Assembly: GCA_964036195.1 (NCBI GenBank) | Contig: OZ038459.1 | Span: forward strand, 7,127,206 to 7,191,205 | Length of the DNA stretch: 64,000 bases | Direction of reading: 5' to 3' | From: Sphaerolaimus hirsutus | Taxonomy: Eukaryota > Nematoda > Chromadorea > Monhysterida > Sphaerolaimidae | In this document: in pieces, positions 9,885 through 21,700 of the stretch | Layout of the letters: each line of letters starts with the position of its first letter | Numbering within the stretch: the stretch's first letter is position 1 | Program-made: the position numbers and the translations under genes | The notes under the pieces: generated by a model | What the model was told of the DNA's origin: nothing | The model's database searches: none | The model's input: only the letters and a program-made list of their open reading frames with translations

Positions 9885-12800
9885 ATGTCGAAACACAGAG
9901 TCTTGTTATGCATATCTGTTGCGACATTTTTGGCCACGCTTTCTAACAGGGCGGAGGGCCAGACCACTGCTGCACCACCGGCATTTAAAGGTTTTGCAAA
10001 CTAGTTTGCATATGCAAACTGAAATTTGCAAATTTTCAGGAATTCTTGAAGTAACCAGAATTTTTTTGATGGTTTGCTCCCACTTACTTGGGGAGAGGTA
10101 GTAAACCATTTTTACAGAAGCCTGTCTTAAAATGCGAAGAGGTCAGAAAACCAAAGTTGTGAAATACTGGTATTTTTGGAAAACGTAAAGATATACTTGA
10201 GTAAAAATATCTACCTATTTAGGTAAGTAATCACAACAGTGCTGAAAAAACCCACAAAATTACATTTTGCCTGTGCAAACTATTTTGCTTCACTGCCTTC
10301 ACCACCCCACAAATTAATGGACAGATCAACAAAGCCAAAATCACAGTATTTTACCCAATTTCCCAGCGCACGTGACCAAGTGCGGCCACAACTCGATATC
10401 GCTCAAGCTCGACTCCGGCCTCACCGACGGCGAGCTGTTCGTCAAACAGCACAATGGCTCTTTGGGCTGTAAAATCCCTGTTGTCAAGGACACCGAGATG
10501 AACTGGGTGTATGAAGAGTGCGGCATTCCGATCGTGTATTTTGTCAGTTTCTTTTTTTGGCAAGTATCGTATGTTGACTGCGAACAAAAAGTAGAAAAGT
10601 CATTATCAAAAAGTATCAAAGCTTTACGACAATGCTGAAACGCTAGAGTAGGGATAGTGGCTGGGCATGTGGTCGTGAACACTGCCTTATGTATTTCTGA
10701 GCAGCTTATTATCACCGAATTGTAAATACTATAAATCACAATAAATCACGTCTCAGCATAAATCTACAACAATAGTTTTTCTACATTTTTCCTTTCTCCC
10801 GGGTATTTGCAGTTTCCATTCGCCTACACAACGCTAGTGCAAGGGGTGTACAAATCTGCGGCGGGACATACTACAGACTTTTCGATCAGCTGCGCTTACA
10901 AAACCATGGTCGATTTGACCGACCACAACGCTTCCATTGATACTAGGTGCGTCTGGATGCTTATACTTTTCATACACTCGGCGGACCGCTATGCTTCCAA
11001 AATTACTTATGTCTTGGTTGATAACGTGCCAGCGGGATACTCATAATGCACGCACTTTCACACAAAAAGAAAATTATTCGAAAAAGAAAAAGGCGTAGTC
11101 GTCCTTTGCAAAAATGCATAGCGTGCGGTCCGCGGAATATATGCAGAACAATCTGTAAATAGATGGACCATGGAAAATCGTGACTGCGTTCTAAGGGTTA
11201 TGCAGTTGGCTCAGTTAATTTTTGCAAGTTGTTTAAAAAGATGCAAATGTATTATACCTATATGAGACCTTCTTAGGTTACCATAATATAAAATTCAATA
11301 TAATTTTTTGTTTTCAGCGCATGGGGTGGTTCCGAGCATCTGACTCCGCCCACCGAAGGAGCAGTCATGAGTGCCTTCGACGGGGCCGAAGCAGATCAAC
11401 CCGTGCACATTGGGACCAAACTGCACTTCAACCTCACATTGGCCAAGGGTTTGATTAGCGTTTTACAACTGAAAACGACTGCCGCATACAAACAAAACGA
11501 CTGAAAACAAACAAACAAATACCGTATATCCTCGAATAAGCCCCCAGGGGCCAGATTTAATACTCCCTACAGATTTGTAGGGTAGGGCGTACGCCCGACA
11601 TATTTTTTAAAGTTTAGCCGCATCGACGCACATGCACCGAGAGCAAGGCGGTTCGTAAAATATACGAAACCATCCCTTAAGGTTGCCGACATTGCAATAT
11701 GACGTATATCACTTCGATTTTGGCCCGGAAATCACGATTTCGTCATTTCTTGGCCGTCTGCCAATTCGTTTTTTATTTTATTTTGTCGGGCGGGTTACTC
11801 GCATAGGTCACGCTTTTGTGTAGTCAGGTGGTCACTTTTTTAGTGTTCACTGTCTGCAACCGAAACCATGAGGGCAGCGACAAGAAAGAAATGCATGCAC
11901 GAGCGTACAAAAGCGCGACTTATGCGAGTAACCTGCCCGACAAAATAAAATAAAAAACGAATTGGCAGACGGCCACGAAATGACGAAATCGTGATTTCCG
12001 AGCCAAAATCGAAGCGATAACCGTCATATTGCAATATCGGCGACCTTAAGGGATGGTTTCGTATATTTTACAAACCGCCTTGCTCTCGGTGCATGTGCGT
12101 CGATGCGGCTGAACTTTGAAAAATCTATCGGGCGTACGCCCTACCCTACAAATCTGTAGGGAGTATTAAATCTGGCCCCAGGGGAGTTATTTTTTCGTCA
12201 GCATATTAAGCATAATGCATGACCAATATATTGTTTGAATAGGGTTAAATTCACCCATAAAAACGTTAAAAACGTCTATAAACACGTTTTTATACGTGGA
12301 CGTATTTCCCACACATCAAACAGTGAGGGAGTTTTTCGAGGGGGTGTTTTTTTTCCGCAGTCACACAGGGAGAGTTATTCGAAGGGGGAGTGTTTCAAAA
12401 GAGGGGACTTAATCGAGGATATACGATAGGTAATCAAATTTCCAGATGCGGACGCCTACACGGCCATCATGCCCGAAACGTGCTACTTCGCAAACTCTTC
12501 AAACAGCGGCCACTCAGTGAAAGCTTATTTTGTCAAAAACGGTTGCCCATTTCAATTCGCTCTGACAGAAATCTCACCAATGGAAAGAATTGACTCAAAA
12601 ACATTCACGATGGGATTTCAAGCGTTCACTCTGGGCGAACATTCGGATGAGCTGCATATCAGCTGCGCCGTGCGATTGTGCGTGCAGGAAAAACACTGCA
12701 ATAAGGCGGGTAATTATTTGCTATTATCCTCTGTCGGAACAGTTGTTACAAAAAAATAATTAAAAATGTCTCGCTCAAGAGACAAAATGCTCTATTTGTT

Positions 12801-14062
12801 AGAATAATTCCCACGGTGAATTATATTGCGTTACACTTTTTGAAGAGGGAACTATTGAAAGTGAGGAATTATTCAAGAGGGTATTATTATTTCGTCAAGA
12901 TTTTCAGGTATGATTCTATCAAGTCTATTCACGAAATATGATTAATTAACATAATTACGTGCCATTTTTGTTCAAAAAAGACGCAACAAATTTATCATAT
13001 GCCTAAAGGGGGGAATTATTCAAGGGTAACAAATATCTTTCATCACTCGTCTAACAGGGAATAATCATTCAAGTGGTAGAATTATTCAAAAGGTGGAATT
13101 TTTCACGGCTGGAATTATTCAAGCAAATACGGTAGATCCAAAATTCCACCGCCAAAATCTCAATCCAACATAAACTCCACCCAAACCAAAACAGGACTGT
13201 TGGCACGCTGGCGCCCCTGAAACAGCAACAACCGCAGGTCAGGCAGTGAAAAAGACCACCGCTGCAGCACCCAAACCCACTACCACAGGTTTTGTGATTA
13301 CGTGAAAGTGTAGAAAGGTGGAATTGACTTTTACCATTGGATTTGGCTACTAAAATATTTCTGCAATCCTGACAGGTTTTTTTAGTTGGTGATGGGTGGC
13401 TGGGCTCTGGGCTGGTGCTGGGTTTCCTTCTGTGTTTTTTTGGTGGCGTTTTTCAATTTAAACATTCAATTTTTTTTTCTAATTCCCAGCTCCTGTTGCG
13501 AGAAAGAAAAGGGCAGCTGACGATCGAGGCTTTGGCAGCGAGCCAATGAAATCAGATAACGCTCAAAGCTCATCAATGGAAACGATCTCGGAGACATTGA
13601 AGATCATCGATAATTTGAGTCAAATCAGCAAAAACAAAGGTTTGTTCACCCATTACCATGAAAAAAGTACCAATTTTACATTCCACTTCTTTTTAGACAA
13701 CTGCACATCACACAACGGACACACAAGTTCCATGGCACTTTTCGTCGCAATCATATTGGCCGCCGTCATTATAGCAGTTGCAATATGTGGAACTGTCCTG
13801 CTGGTGCCAGTCCCGGACCGTGTAAAATGCCCTGTAAAATGTCAAATGTCATTCATTGTCAAAAGGATGTTAAATGCCTTGCAGAATGGCAGTTGCCATT
13901 TTGCAGGGCATTTTACAACACTTTTGACACTTTGCATGACATTTGACATTTTACAGGTCATTCTACAGGGTCTGTGACTGTCCCCTGGTGTTTTTCATGA
14001 GGAAGAAACGTAGTGCAAAACTTCAGGAGAATGTTTTCTATCACAGCCCGCCCAGCGGTTAG
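9885..14062 (+). CDS. ZP-domain transmembrane protein, about 398 aa
   Basis: Exons: 9885-9990, 10367-10533, 10813-10946, 11318-11448, 12446-12709, 13226-13288, 13490-13639, 13697-13803, then a tail at 13988-14062. Exon 1 encodes a signal peptide (RVLLCISVATFLATLSNRAEG). Exons 2-4 carry ZP-N (CGHNSISLKLDSGL, EECGIP, FSISCAYK). Exon 5 carries ZP-C (PETCYFANSS, VKNGCPF, LHISCAVRLCVQEKHC). A Thr/Pro/Ala linker is followed by RKKR (residues 293-296), the usual proprotein-convertase site after a ZP domain, then a Ser/Asn-rich stalk and a TM helix (ALFVAIILAAVIIAVAI). ZP proteins are secreted or apical matrix proteins that polymerise after cleavage. All phases are consistent to 13803. An introner interrupts the end of the TM segment at 13804. 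Removing 13804-13987 restores LLVFFMRKKRSAKL and a stop at 14060, but the 3' end of that piece is TG and not AG, so the real C-terminus is uncertain. Confidence 0.85.
10976..11143. mobile_element. MITE with CGGNGGACCGC inverted ends, in ZP intron 3
   Basis: Left end CGGCGGACCGCTATGC; right end GCATAGCGTGCGGTCCGCGG. Related copies are at 23652-23905, about 25828-26000 and 53637-54000, with fragments at 24205 and 31028. All share AATTACTTATGTC-like and AGGCG(G/T)AGTC-like internal words. Non-autonomous; the superfamily is undetermined. Confidence 0.65.
11520..12428. mobile_element. CGAGGATATACGGTA-family MITE filling ZP intron 4
   Basis: Starts TACCGTATATCCTCGAATAAG and ends CGAGGATATACGATA; internal G/C runs and TTATTTTTTCGTCAG words are typical of the family. 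It is split by a foldback element at 11551-12175. The composite fills almost all of intron 4 (11449-12445). Confidence 0.75.
11551..12175. mobile_element. Foldback element with long inverted repeats and 9-bp TSD
   Basis: A 625-bp near-palindrome. Its ends are CCAGATTTAATACTCC and GGAGTATTAAATCTGG, and the arms of about 260 bases match closely around a loop near 11800-11930. It is flanked by CCCCAGGGG at 11542-11550 and again at 12176-12184, a 9-bp target duplication as made by Mutator-like transposases. It has no transposase ORF, so it is a MITE-like derivative. Confidence 0.8.
13801..13990. mobile_element. Introner inserted in the last coding region of the ZP gene
   Basis: CTGGTG at 13801-13806 is repeated at 13985-13990, flanking a palindrome of the introner family (CCAGTCCCGGACC ... 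GTCTGTGACTGTCCC). Without it the frame reads continuously through the TM helix into a basic stop-transfer sequence. With it unspliced, translation would run through the element to a TGA at 13975. The 5' end offers CTG|GTGCC as a donor. The 3' end reads CCCCTG where other copies have CCCCAG. Confidence 0.8.
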
Positions 14063-17000
14063 TGAATGGACATGAATATTATAAAATTATTTATATTATT
14101 ATGAAGAGTGAAATCTAAACATTTCGCAGGGATACCACCAGCGCCAACGTATTTAGGGGCTAACAAGTGATTGGAAGGCCACAAAATACTCATAGTTTTG
14201 TGAATGTTTTCATTATTATTACAATTGATCAAATTCAAGGCAAATTTTACATTTTTTGTGTTTTTTTCTCTCCATTTTTTTAGTTGATATTTTAATACTA
14301 ACTGGAAAGTGCATATCAAGAGACTCCTTCAAGTGATCTAGTGCCTCACGATGGAAAACAAAATTTCGAAAAGGCTTTGAAATTTTTGAATTCAGCCACA
14401 AAAAATTAACATTAATAGGTACATAGATTTTTAGGGGGAAAAACGCGCAAACTATTTAAAACTTTTTTCGAAAGGTTTTGCAATCGTTGCTACCCCATCC
14501 AAAAATTGTAAGACCCAAAATAATTTTAGCGATTCTGAAAATATTGGCGCCGTGCCAGCCAGAGACATCACGGGCTATTGATACGCTCTTCCGGTAGTAT
14601 TGATTTAGTAAATATCAGTGTGCGTCGAGAATGGTCATTTTATGCTCACTTTCACGGAACACTAAATTAGGCAACAATTTGTGATTTTCGTTTTTTAATC
14701 ATCATATTTACGTAGATAGGTCTGATTTGATGCCATGTTATTTGACCAATGCTAATAAAACTTGTGCGCCGCCGAAAAGTGACAAATAAATGCGGTCAGA
14801 CGATCATCGATTATCAATGTGCAGATGTGCAAAATGTAGGAACACCTCCACTTAACATTGGTAGGTATCACGGGAAGCCTAGGGTGTCAACATTCCGTTT
14901 TCCGTTTCCGCTTTCTGGAGGAAATTTTTTTACCCTTTCCGTTTTCCGTAAAAATGATTTTTTGACACCCGTTTCGGGGTAGACCCGTTTCCAGTCCCCC
15001 AGGAACGGTGTCTGACTGAAACAACGCAACGCCGTGCGAAATTAAAAGCAATTTACATGCATCGAATCCGCAGTCGAATGGGCTATCTTTATTTTAATTC
15101 CATTGTAACCTGATAGGGTATAAATATGAACGACATGTGCAAACACGCATATTGGTGAAAAACATACATACATAATTTCGCGTCCACTGAGTTTACAGAG
15201 CAGAGTTTGATTTTAAGCAAAAACACGTCGCAAAATCACAAATTCAAAGGAAAAATGAAAGCCACTGAGATCCACGAATGCAAAAACCACGAAACAGAGT
15301 AAATATTAAGAGTACCAAATGCACGTCAATAATGAATCGACAAAAATGGTTCAGTCGAGTTACTTATGGATGCTGGGTTACAAATTTTGCTACGGTGTCA
15401 AAATTGTCATTCGATAAAAACCTGTTTTAATTTGACAAGTTCGCTGATGGTCCAATAGCAGTCATAAATGTCAGCCCCAAGCACCCTTTTGAGGTTACAC
15501 GGTCATGGATTTTTTAAAAGCAGTGCAACCCACATCAAACCTCATGCGTCATTTAAAACCTCATGTTTGTACGGGGGTGTATCGGTGCACAAGTCAACCC
15601 GGTGCACAAGTAGCAAAAGTAGTAGAAGGGCGCAATGGTGCGGCTTACTTTGGCGCCCTCAAATGGCGCCATTACATCACTAATCATGTGTATATTTGAT
15701 GTTTTGGAGGAGGGGTCGCAGGGGTTCAATATATGGGATTTTTCAAGCTTTAGAAGGAAAAAATGGAGAAAAATCGCTAGATACATAGATAGCTGGAGCG
15801 TTTGGGGGGTAACCCAATCCCCCTCCATCCCCCATACTGAACCCCTGCAGTGCCCGTGAATACCCAGTGCTCAATTATGGGGGCCGTCTCGAAGCACCAG
15901 GTCTACATTGGCACCGGACATTGTTACTTGTGCACCGGGTTTACTTGTGCACTGGTCCTGCGCCGTCTGTACAAGTATGTACAATTAACTATTGTTTTGA
16001 ACAAACTTACAAGCGATGAACCAGGTTCGGATGGAGCTGAGATAAATACATGGAAAAATTTGCACAACAACCGAAACTCATGCCCTAACTATGGCGTCAT
16101 TTTATAAGTTAGAAATTTCGAATTGTTCCATTTCTATTCAAGTTTTTCCTGGGATGATTACTGAGTTATGAGATGCATTTTTACATTAATCACCGATTTC
16201 GAGTTGATGTGAAACATTTGATGTTTTGTTCTGTTAAATGACGTTTTCAGTTGGCTTTGTGATATTATAGCTTTAGGATCAAAAAATAAATATTTCCTAA
16301 CACTCCCGTCGATGATTTATAGAAAGTATCGAGATAAATAAATAAAACATGTCTAGATAGGTATTTACATATTTTTTCAAAATTAAACACTTTTGATGTT
16401 AGCCATTGCCACTTAAACCCGCGTGTTTCCGTTGTTGTAAAAAAATTGGAACCATGCCAAAGTTGAATCAGAAATCGAATCAGATCCCAGTTATATCAAA
16501 ATTCTGAATCAAAAATTGACGTGCGGTTGGTATTAGAAATAAATAATGTACCCCCGGGCCCAACAGACACTCGGAACTCAGCATTTACCAACGTTTAAAA
16601 AACCAACGCATAGAATCAATCAAAGAATCTACGGATAGCAAAAAACTCAGCAACAAATCGGACAACTACACGTAGCCGCTATTAGGTGTGTTTAATTGAC
16701 AAACCAAAATCGAGAACAATAATAATAATACTTATTTAAATAGCTTACAAACCATGAAGCAACAGAGGTTAAGTTGAAGGCTAGTCAACTAAAAATCAGT
16801 TTCAACACGCTTTGCTTCATTGTAAGCACCAACACTAGTAAACTCAAAATTGAATACTCATAAATCAGTTTGAGCGTATTTGAGTTCAATTTTAGTTTAC
16901 ATTTTAATCTTTGTCAACTGGATATAAAAAAAAAACTCAAAATTCAACCCAAATACATTCAAAGCTGATGTGAGTAATTATTAAATTTTGAGTTAACTAC

Positions 17001-17163
17001 TGTTAGTAAACTAGATATTGATATATAGGTACATAAAATACCAATGCGTCGATTTTGGCTGCAGGAACTTATTTTACAACGACAACTTTTCGGTATGTCA
17101 AAACTTTTCGGTGGAGACAAAATGGTTAATATTCACAAAAAAAGAAATACAAAAAAAAATCTC
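14063..17163. other. Convergent intergenic region
   Basis: Lies between the 3' ends of the ZP gene (+) and the C3-like gene (-). An AATAAA at 14754-14759 is a possible but distant poly(A) signal for the ZP gene. Repeats here are GGCGCC words at 15625-15680, a hAT-like MITE at 15719-15847, and hairpin-forming AT-rich DNA around 16800-16990. No further gene recognised. Confidence 0.5.
15719..15847. mobile_element. Short MITE with CAGGGGTTCA inverted ends
   Basis: Begins CAGGGGTTCAATATATGGG and ends CCCATACTGAACCCCTG; internal AGATAGCTGGAGCG matches the larger TATCTATC-containing relatives at 26280-26790 and 44107-44588. The CAGGGG terminus is hAT-like; no clear 8-bp duplication is visible. Confidence 0.6.
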
Positions 17164-18733
17164 TCAAATTTTTCTGTAGTCTAAACATTGGTCCAAAGCG
17201 AGCTCCCTCCTGCTCATGGTAATATTGTTTACTGCGTTTTGCCAGTCGTAGGCGCAGGATAGAAATCTCTCGAATGTGTCACCCATGCCGATGAAATAAA
17301 CAGGTCTGCGAATTTTTACAGATATCTAAACAGACAGGCAAATCCCTCTACTTTTACATCACCATAACGCCGTGAAAAGCCACTTTTCTAACAAATTCAC
17401 AAAAACAATAAAAAACTGAACTAACACTGCACTGGTCCCATTCACGCGCCACATGTCCACCAGCCCATTTAAATAATAAGTGTCGCCCACTTTGGGCGTG
17501 TCGCAGGACGACCGTTCGCCCCCAGTTGGCTGCTTGCCAATTTCAGTGCATGAACGCCGCCATAACTACAAAAAGAGGGGTGATGAAATGTATATACAGT
17601 ATTTAAAATGTCTTAAATACAGGGGTTCAGTATGGGGGGGTTACCCCCCCCCCCAACACTCCAGCTATCTATCTATCCTAGGACCGCTCAGCTACATATC
17701 CATCCCGAGGCAATTTTTTTTCGCTACTATCCCTCGAACCCTTTATCTGTGCCGAGCCCCGACAAATGGCAAGAACTTTAAGACCCGGCCCTATTTTAAC
17801 TAAAATATTGCTATACCGTTTGATGTACGCCAGGAGCCAATTCCACAAGCGAAACGAATATGGTAAGTGATAAATAAAGTGTCAAGAGGAATATTTTCTA
17901 AAAAACATCGCTTGTCACTGGTTGCTTGTCACTGTCACTGGTCTCTTCAATTGCGACCTAAGCTTTAAGCTTTTCTTGACACTTTTCTGCCACTTGTCCA
18001 CTTTCGCATTTGGCACCAATTGCTCATCTTCTAAACGAAAATAACCGCCATTTTCATGTCAACAGACATTTATCATGCACTAAAATCCTAACAACCTTCA
18101 CCTGCGCAAGTTCATCCTCCCTCGGCGAATCATCAAAATCCACGTCCATGCCGAGCTCCTTGACCAGGTACTTGATGCGCACCGACAAGGCATCGAACAC
18201 GTTCCTATCGGATGCAATCGAGTTGACATTTGAGTTGTCAGTTCCGTTTCCGTCAACTGGGGTCAGAAGTTGGTGTGATATGGAATCGGACATGGCGGCT
18301 TCGGTTGCGGTGAAGTGGGTCACTTTGAGTATGCGAACTATGGCGGCTGGAAGGAGGGGGGATTATTGAATGGAAAGTTGAAATTGAGTTGTGTTGATTG
18401 GCTTTTCCATACCGGAATTCGGATACTTCATGTTTTTAAAAAGGAAAAAAAAAACGTTTTATAAAGGGAATAAAAACAAACCAATGTTAATGTTTGTATG
18501 TGAATTTGTGCTCTTGTGCACAAAAAATTAAAAAATACATTGTCATTTTCATATAGTTTTTTTTGTGTTTGAAATGCATTCGAAATTTCAAATATTAATA
18601 CTCGATATGTAATTATAATCCAAAACCTTATGGTATCGCACAGTGAAATGAACACTTACTGAACTTATCCATCTGGCACATTTGCTGCCTGACTTTTCCC
18701 GCCCTGCCTCGTTCACATTTGCCGCACCAAACT
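17164..18733 (-). CDS. C3-like gene, exons 22-25 (C345C domain and stop)
   Basis: Exon 22 (18660-18733) reads VWCGKCERGRAGKVRQQMCQ. Exon 23 (18102-18346) reads AIVRILKVTHFTATEAAM and a Ser/Asn/Asp-rich loop. Exon 24 (17426-17529) reads ERSSCDTPKVGDTYYLNGLV. Exon 25 (17164-17305) reads PVYFIGMGDTFERFLSC to LDYRKI and a TGA stop at 17164-17166. The Cys spacing and Y.L.GL / Y.IG.GDT blocks are those of the C345C (netrin-type) domain at the end of complement C3, C4 and C5, which arthropod TEPs usually lack. Confidence 0.8.
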
Positions 18734-21700
18734 CTGAAATGTCATCAAACGGTTTTTTCAACAAAAAAGATCCTACCTAAATATGGGTATGAGTCAACAT
18801 ATCGGTATACAGGTATATCAGACAAAAAATTCAAAATACCTACATAGTTGATAAGAATACAAAAAAATTTGGCCGAGGTTTTTAAAAAAAAAGTTTTAAA
18901 AGCTCTGCCCACCCCTGATTTACAGCACGATGATATTCTAAACGAACACTGACCTATCGCATGCGGCTTCAGCACAAAAACAAGTGCCATCATCAAAGCA
19001 CAACTTTTCCACCGGTTCAATGGTCTGCGCCATGTGTCCATTTGGCCCATCCACCCCAATGTAGGGAGGCATTGGGCGCGCCTCGGAGTAGTCTAGAATT
19101 CGTTCGGCGATTTTGCCTGTGGGTGAATGGGGTCTAAAGAACACATAAAATGTAGAAACACAATCCAAAACATCAATTTCACATGGATCTATTCGTAGAG
19201 CATAAATGTACAAATGTGTCTTCGGTAACCGCTTGGTATGCCGCAAAAAGTAAAGATGAATTCAATATTCAGCAGACGAAAATGGAAAATGTGATAGTTT
19301 AGTTGAAAAAATTGAAAATTCGAAAAGTATTCCAAAAAAATTCGAAAACTACCTATATGTTTCAGATACATTTGAAAGTAAGAAGTCGTTTCAGAAAAAA
19401 ACACTTAAAAATTCAAACAACTTTTTCCAGACGGTTCGCCATCGTTAATCCCCGCCAAAATCAAAACCCATGACTCCAGCTATCCCACACAAAAACCTCC
19501 AGACCCCAAACCAATACAAAAAAATCAAAAAATCACCGCGGAACCGAACCGACCCAAAGTCCCATGTCGCAGCACAATGCTCACAGGCGCGAAATCCGAA
19601 TGCACAGCGTGCGCTTCCGGTTTGGGCTCCTGCACAACCTTGTAGCACTGGGGCAAATGGGGTTTGACACCACTGAGTAGGGCGTAGAATGAGTGAGATG
19701 CCGTTTCTATGGAGCCGATGTGATGGAGGGAGTGGTTCTGAGTGGGGAGGTTGTTTTATGTATAAAAGGAATACAGTTTTTGGGGTTTAAAAAAAGTTTT
19801 GGGTTAATAAAGTGCACTAAAAAACACGAGTTTAGTGACAAAATCAACTACCTAGTCGACCGTGACATTTTAGCACTCGCAGGCGATATGCCGCCAATTC
19901 CAAAAGTGGACAGAAAAAGTGGTGAGCAAAAAAAAGTCAAGTGATTTGACCTAAATACAAGCATTTTGATTTACAGTTCACTTGTCGCCTGACTTTTTAC
20001 CATTTATGTACTTTATTCCAAAACTTTATTACTTATCACTTACCACTTTCCATGTCACTTCTCCACTTATGTGATTGACCAGAAATGACCGCAATCAAAA
20101 ATTCGAGGATTTAGAGACCGAAAATCGCCAAAAATGAAAAATTCTCCCGAAAAACTTTCACCATCGCTCACCAACGACTGAAATGAACCATCGAGTACAT
20201 GATAACCAGTGAACAAGCCGTGTTGCACTTGCACAGTGTCTATTTGACTGCTTTCACTCCTGAAGGAAAGAGAAATTGACATTGCAATTAAAATCGATGA
20301 AAAACGAAAGTGCGAAAAGAAAACGTCACCAGAAGAAATTCATGGGAACAGACGGAAAAATCGAATATTCTAGCAGGAAACAACAACAAAAACACTCAAT
20401 CTCGATTCAAAAACGAACAAACCTGAAACAAACGGTAGTCAAAATGGTGCCATTCCTCCTGAAGCGAGTGGCAGAAATATCGATAGTCGCTTCGCCATGG
20501 GGCACTTTTCTGTTGTTTCTGGAGGGTCTCGTTGAGTAGGTCAGCACGGCGACGATCTGAGATAATTAGCTGTGGAAATTACCGTATTTGCTCGATTAGT
20601 CCCCAGGTCAATCGGCGGACAAATTCAATAGGGGGGACTAATCAATCGAGCAAACTTTGCACGAATATTGCTGATATTTTTACCGTTGTGGTGTGCAAAA
20701 TTTCAAATACCCAAAAACCAAAACCATGCAGAAAAGTAAATAGTTAAAATTGAGTATTGAAGTATTGAGGAGAATTGAGGCATCTAGTTCCGAATGTCGG
20801 TATCTCCATCATTTTAGGTTTTTCCAAAATTGCCTTTGAAAATTCAAAGTTGGCCCGAGCGGGCAACTTTAAAGTGACAAGTCTTGCCCAAGACTTTTTG
20901 AAAAGCTTATGAAATTGTCTACATTTTCCATATTTTCGACCCTGCGGCCGACGTATATAGCTGGAGTTATGATGATTTGATTGACAACAGGTCAGCAGAG
21001 ATACCCTGTTTTGAGTGATTTTTTTTTAGGAAAAATCACTCGAAACAGGGTATCTCCACTTAGTACATAGGATTGACTGGGCGGTAGTGGTGCACCGTTT
21101 TGGAGTCAATCGTGCCAGTCCATGAGAATGGCCCCACTTGAGAGTAAATTTTGAGTGGAGATACCCTGTTTCGGACAAAGATTTTTTGGAGATACCCTGT
21201 TTCAGACAAAGATTTTTTTGGAGATACCCTGTTTCGGATGATTTTTTTCAAAAACTGACTGAGAATTCTATACCGTAATTCGGATGATTTTTTCTGTTTT
21301 GTATGGGAATTTGGACTGATTGCTTCAAATCTATACCGTAATTCGGATGATTTTTTCCGTTGGTGGAGATACCCTGTTTCGAGTGAAATTTTTGGTGGCT
21401 CTTTTTGGAGATACCCTGTTTCGAGTGAATTTTTTCGAATTTGAGGGTGGAGATACCCTGTTTCGGATGATTTTTTTTGTTTTTTTTCTAAAAATCGGCA
21501 TATATATATCTCGGGAACGGTATAAGATATTGAGAAAATTCTTTTGCTATCATGAAGAAATAAGTGCACGTATCACAGATCCGCCCTTAACTAATTTTTT
21601 CCACTTTGGTCTTTACCGACATTCGGAACTAGATGCCTCAATTGTAAACAGCGCACGCATGCATTTACCATGTTGTTTAGGGAAGAAAATATCAGAACAA

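Noticed and set aside
21158-21475. Regularly spaced GGAGATACCCTGTTTCG copies resembling a CRISPR array
   Set aside because: The spacers are short, T-rich and similar to each other, the host is an animal, and the array lies within a transposon-like element.
21060-21569. 169-codon minus-strand ORF with repeated ETGYL
   Set aside because: It coincides with a minisatellite inside an inverted-end element; periodic units explain the open frame.
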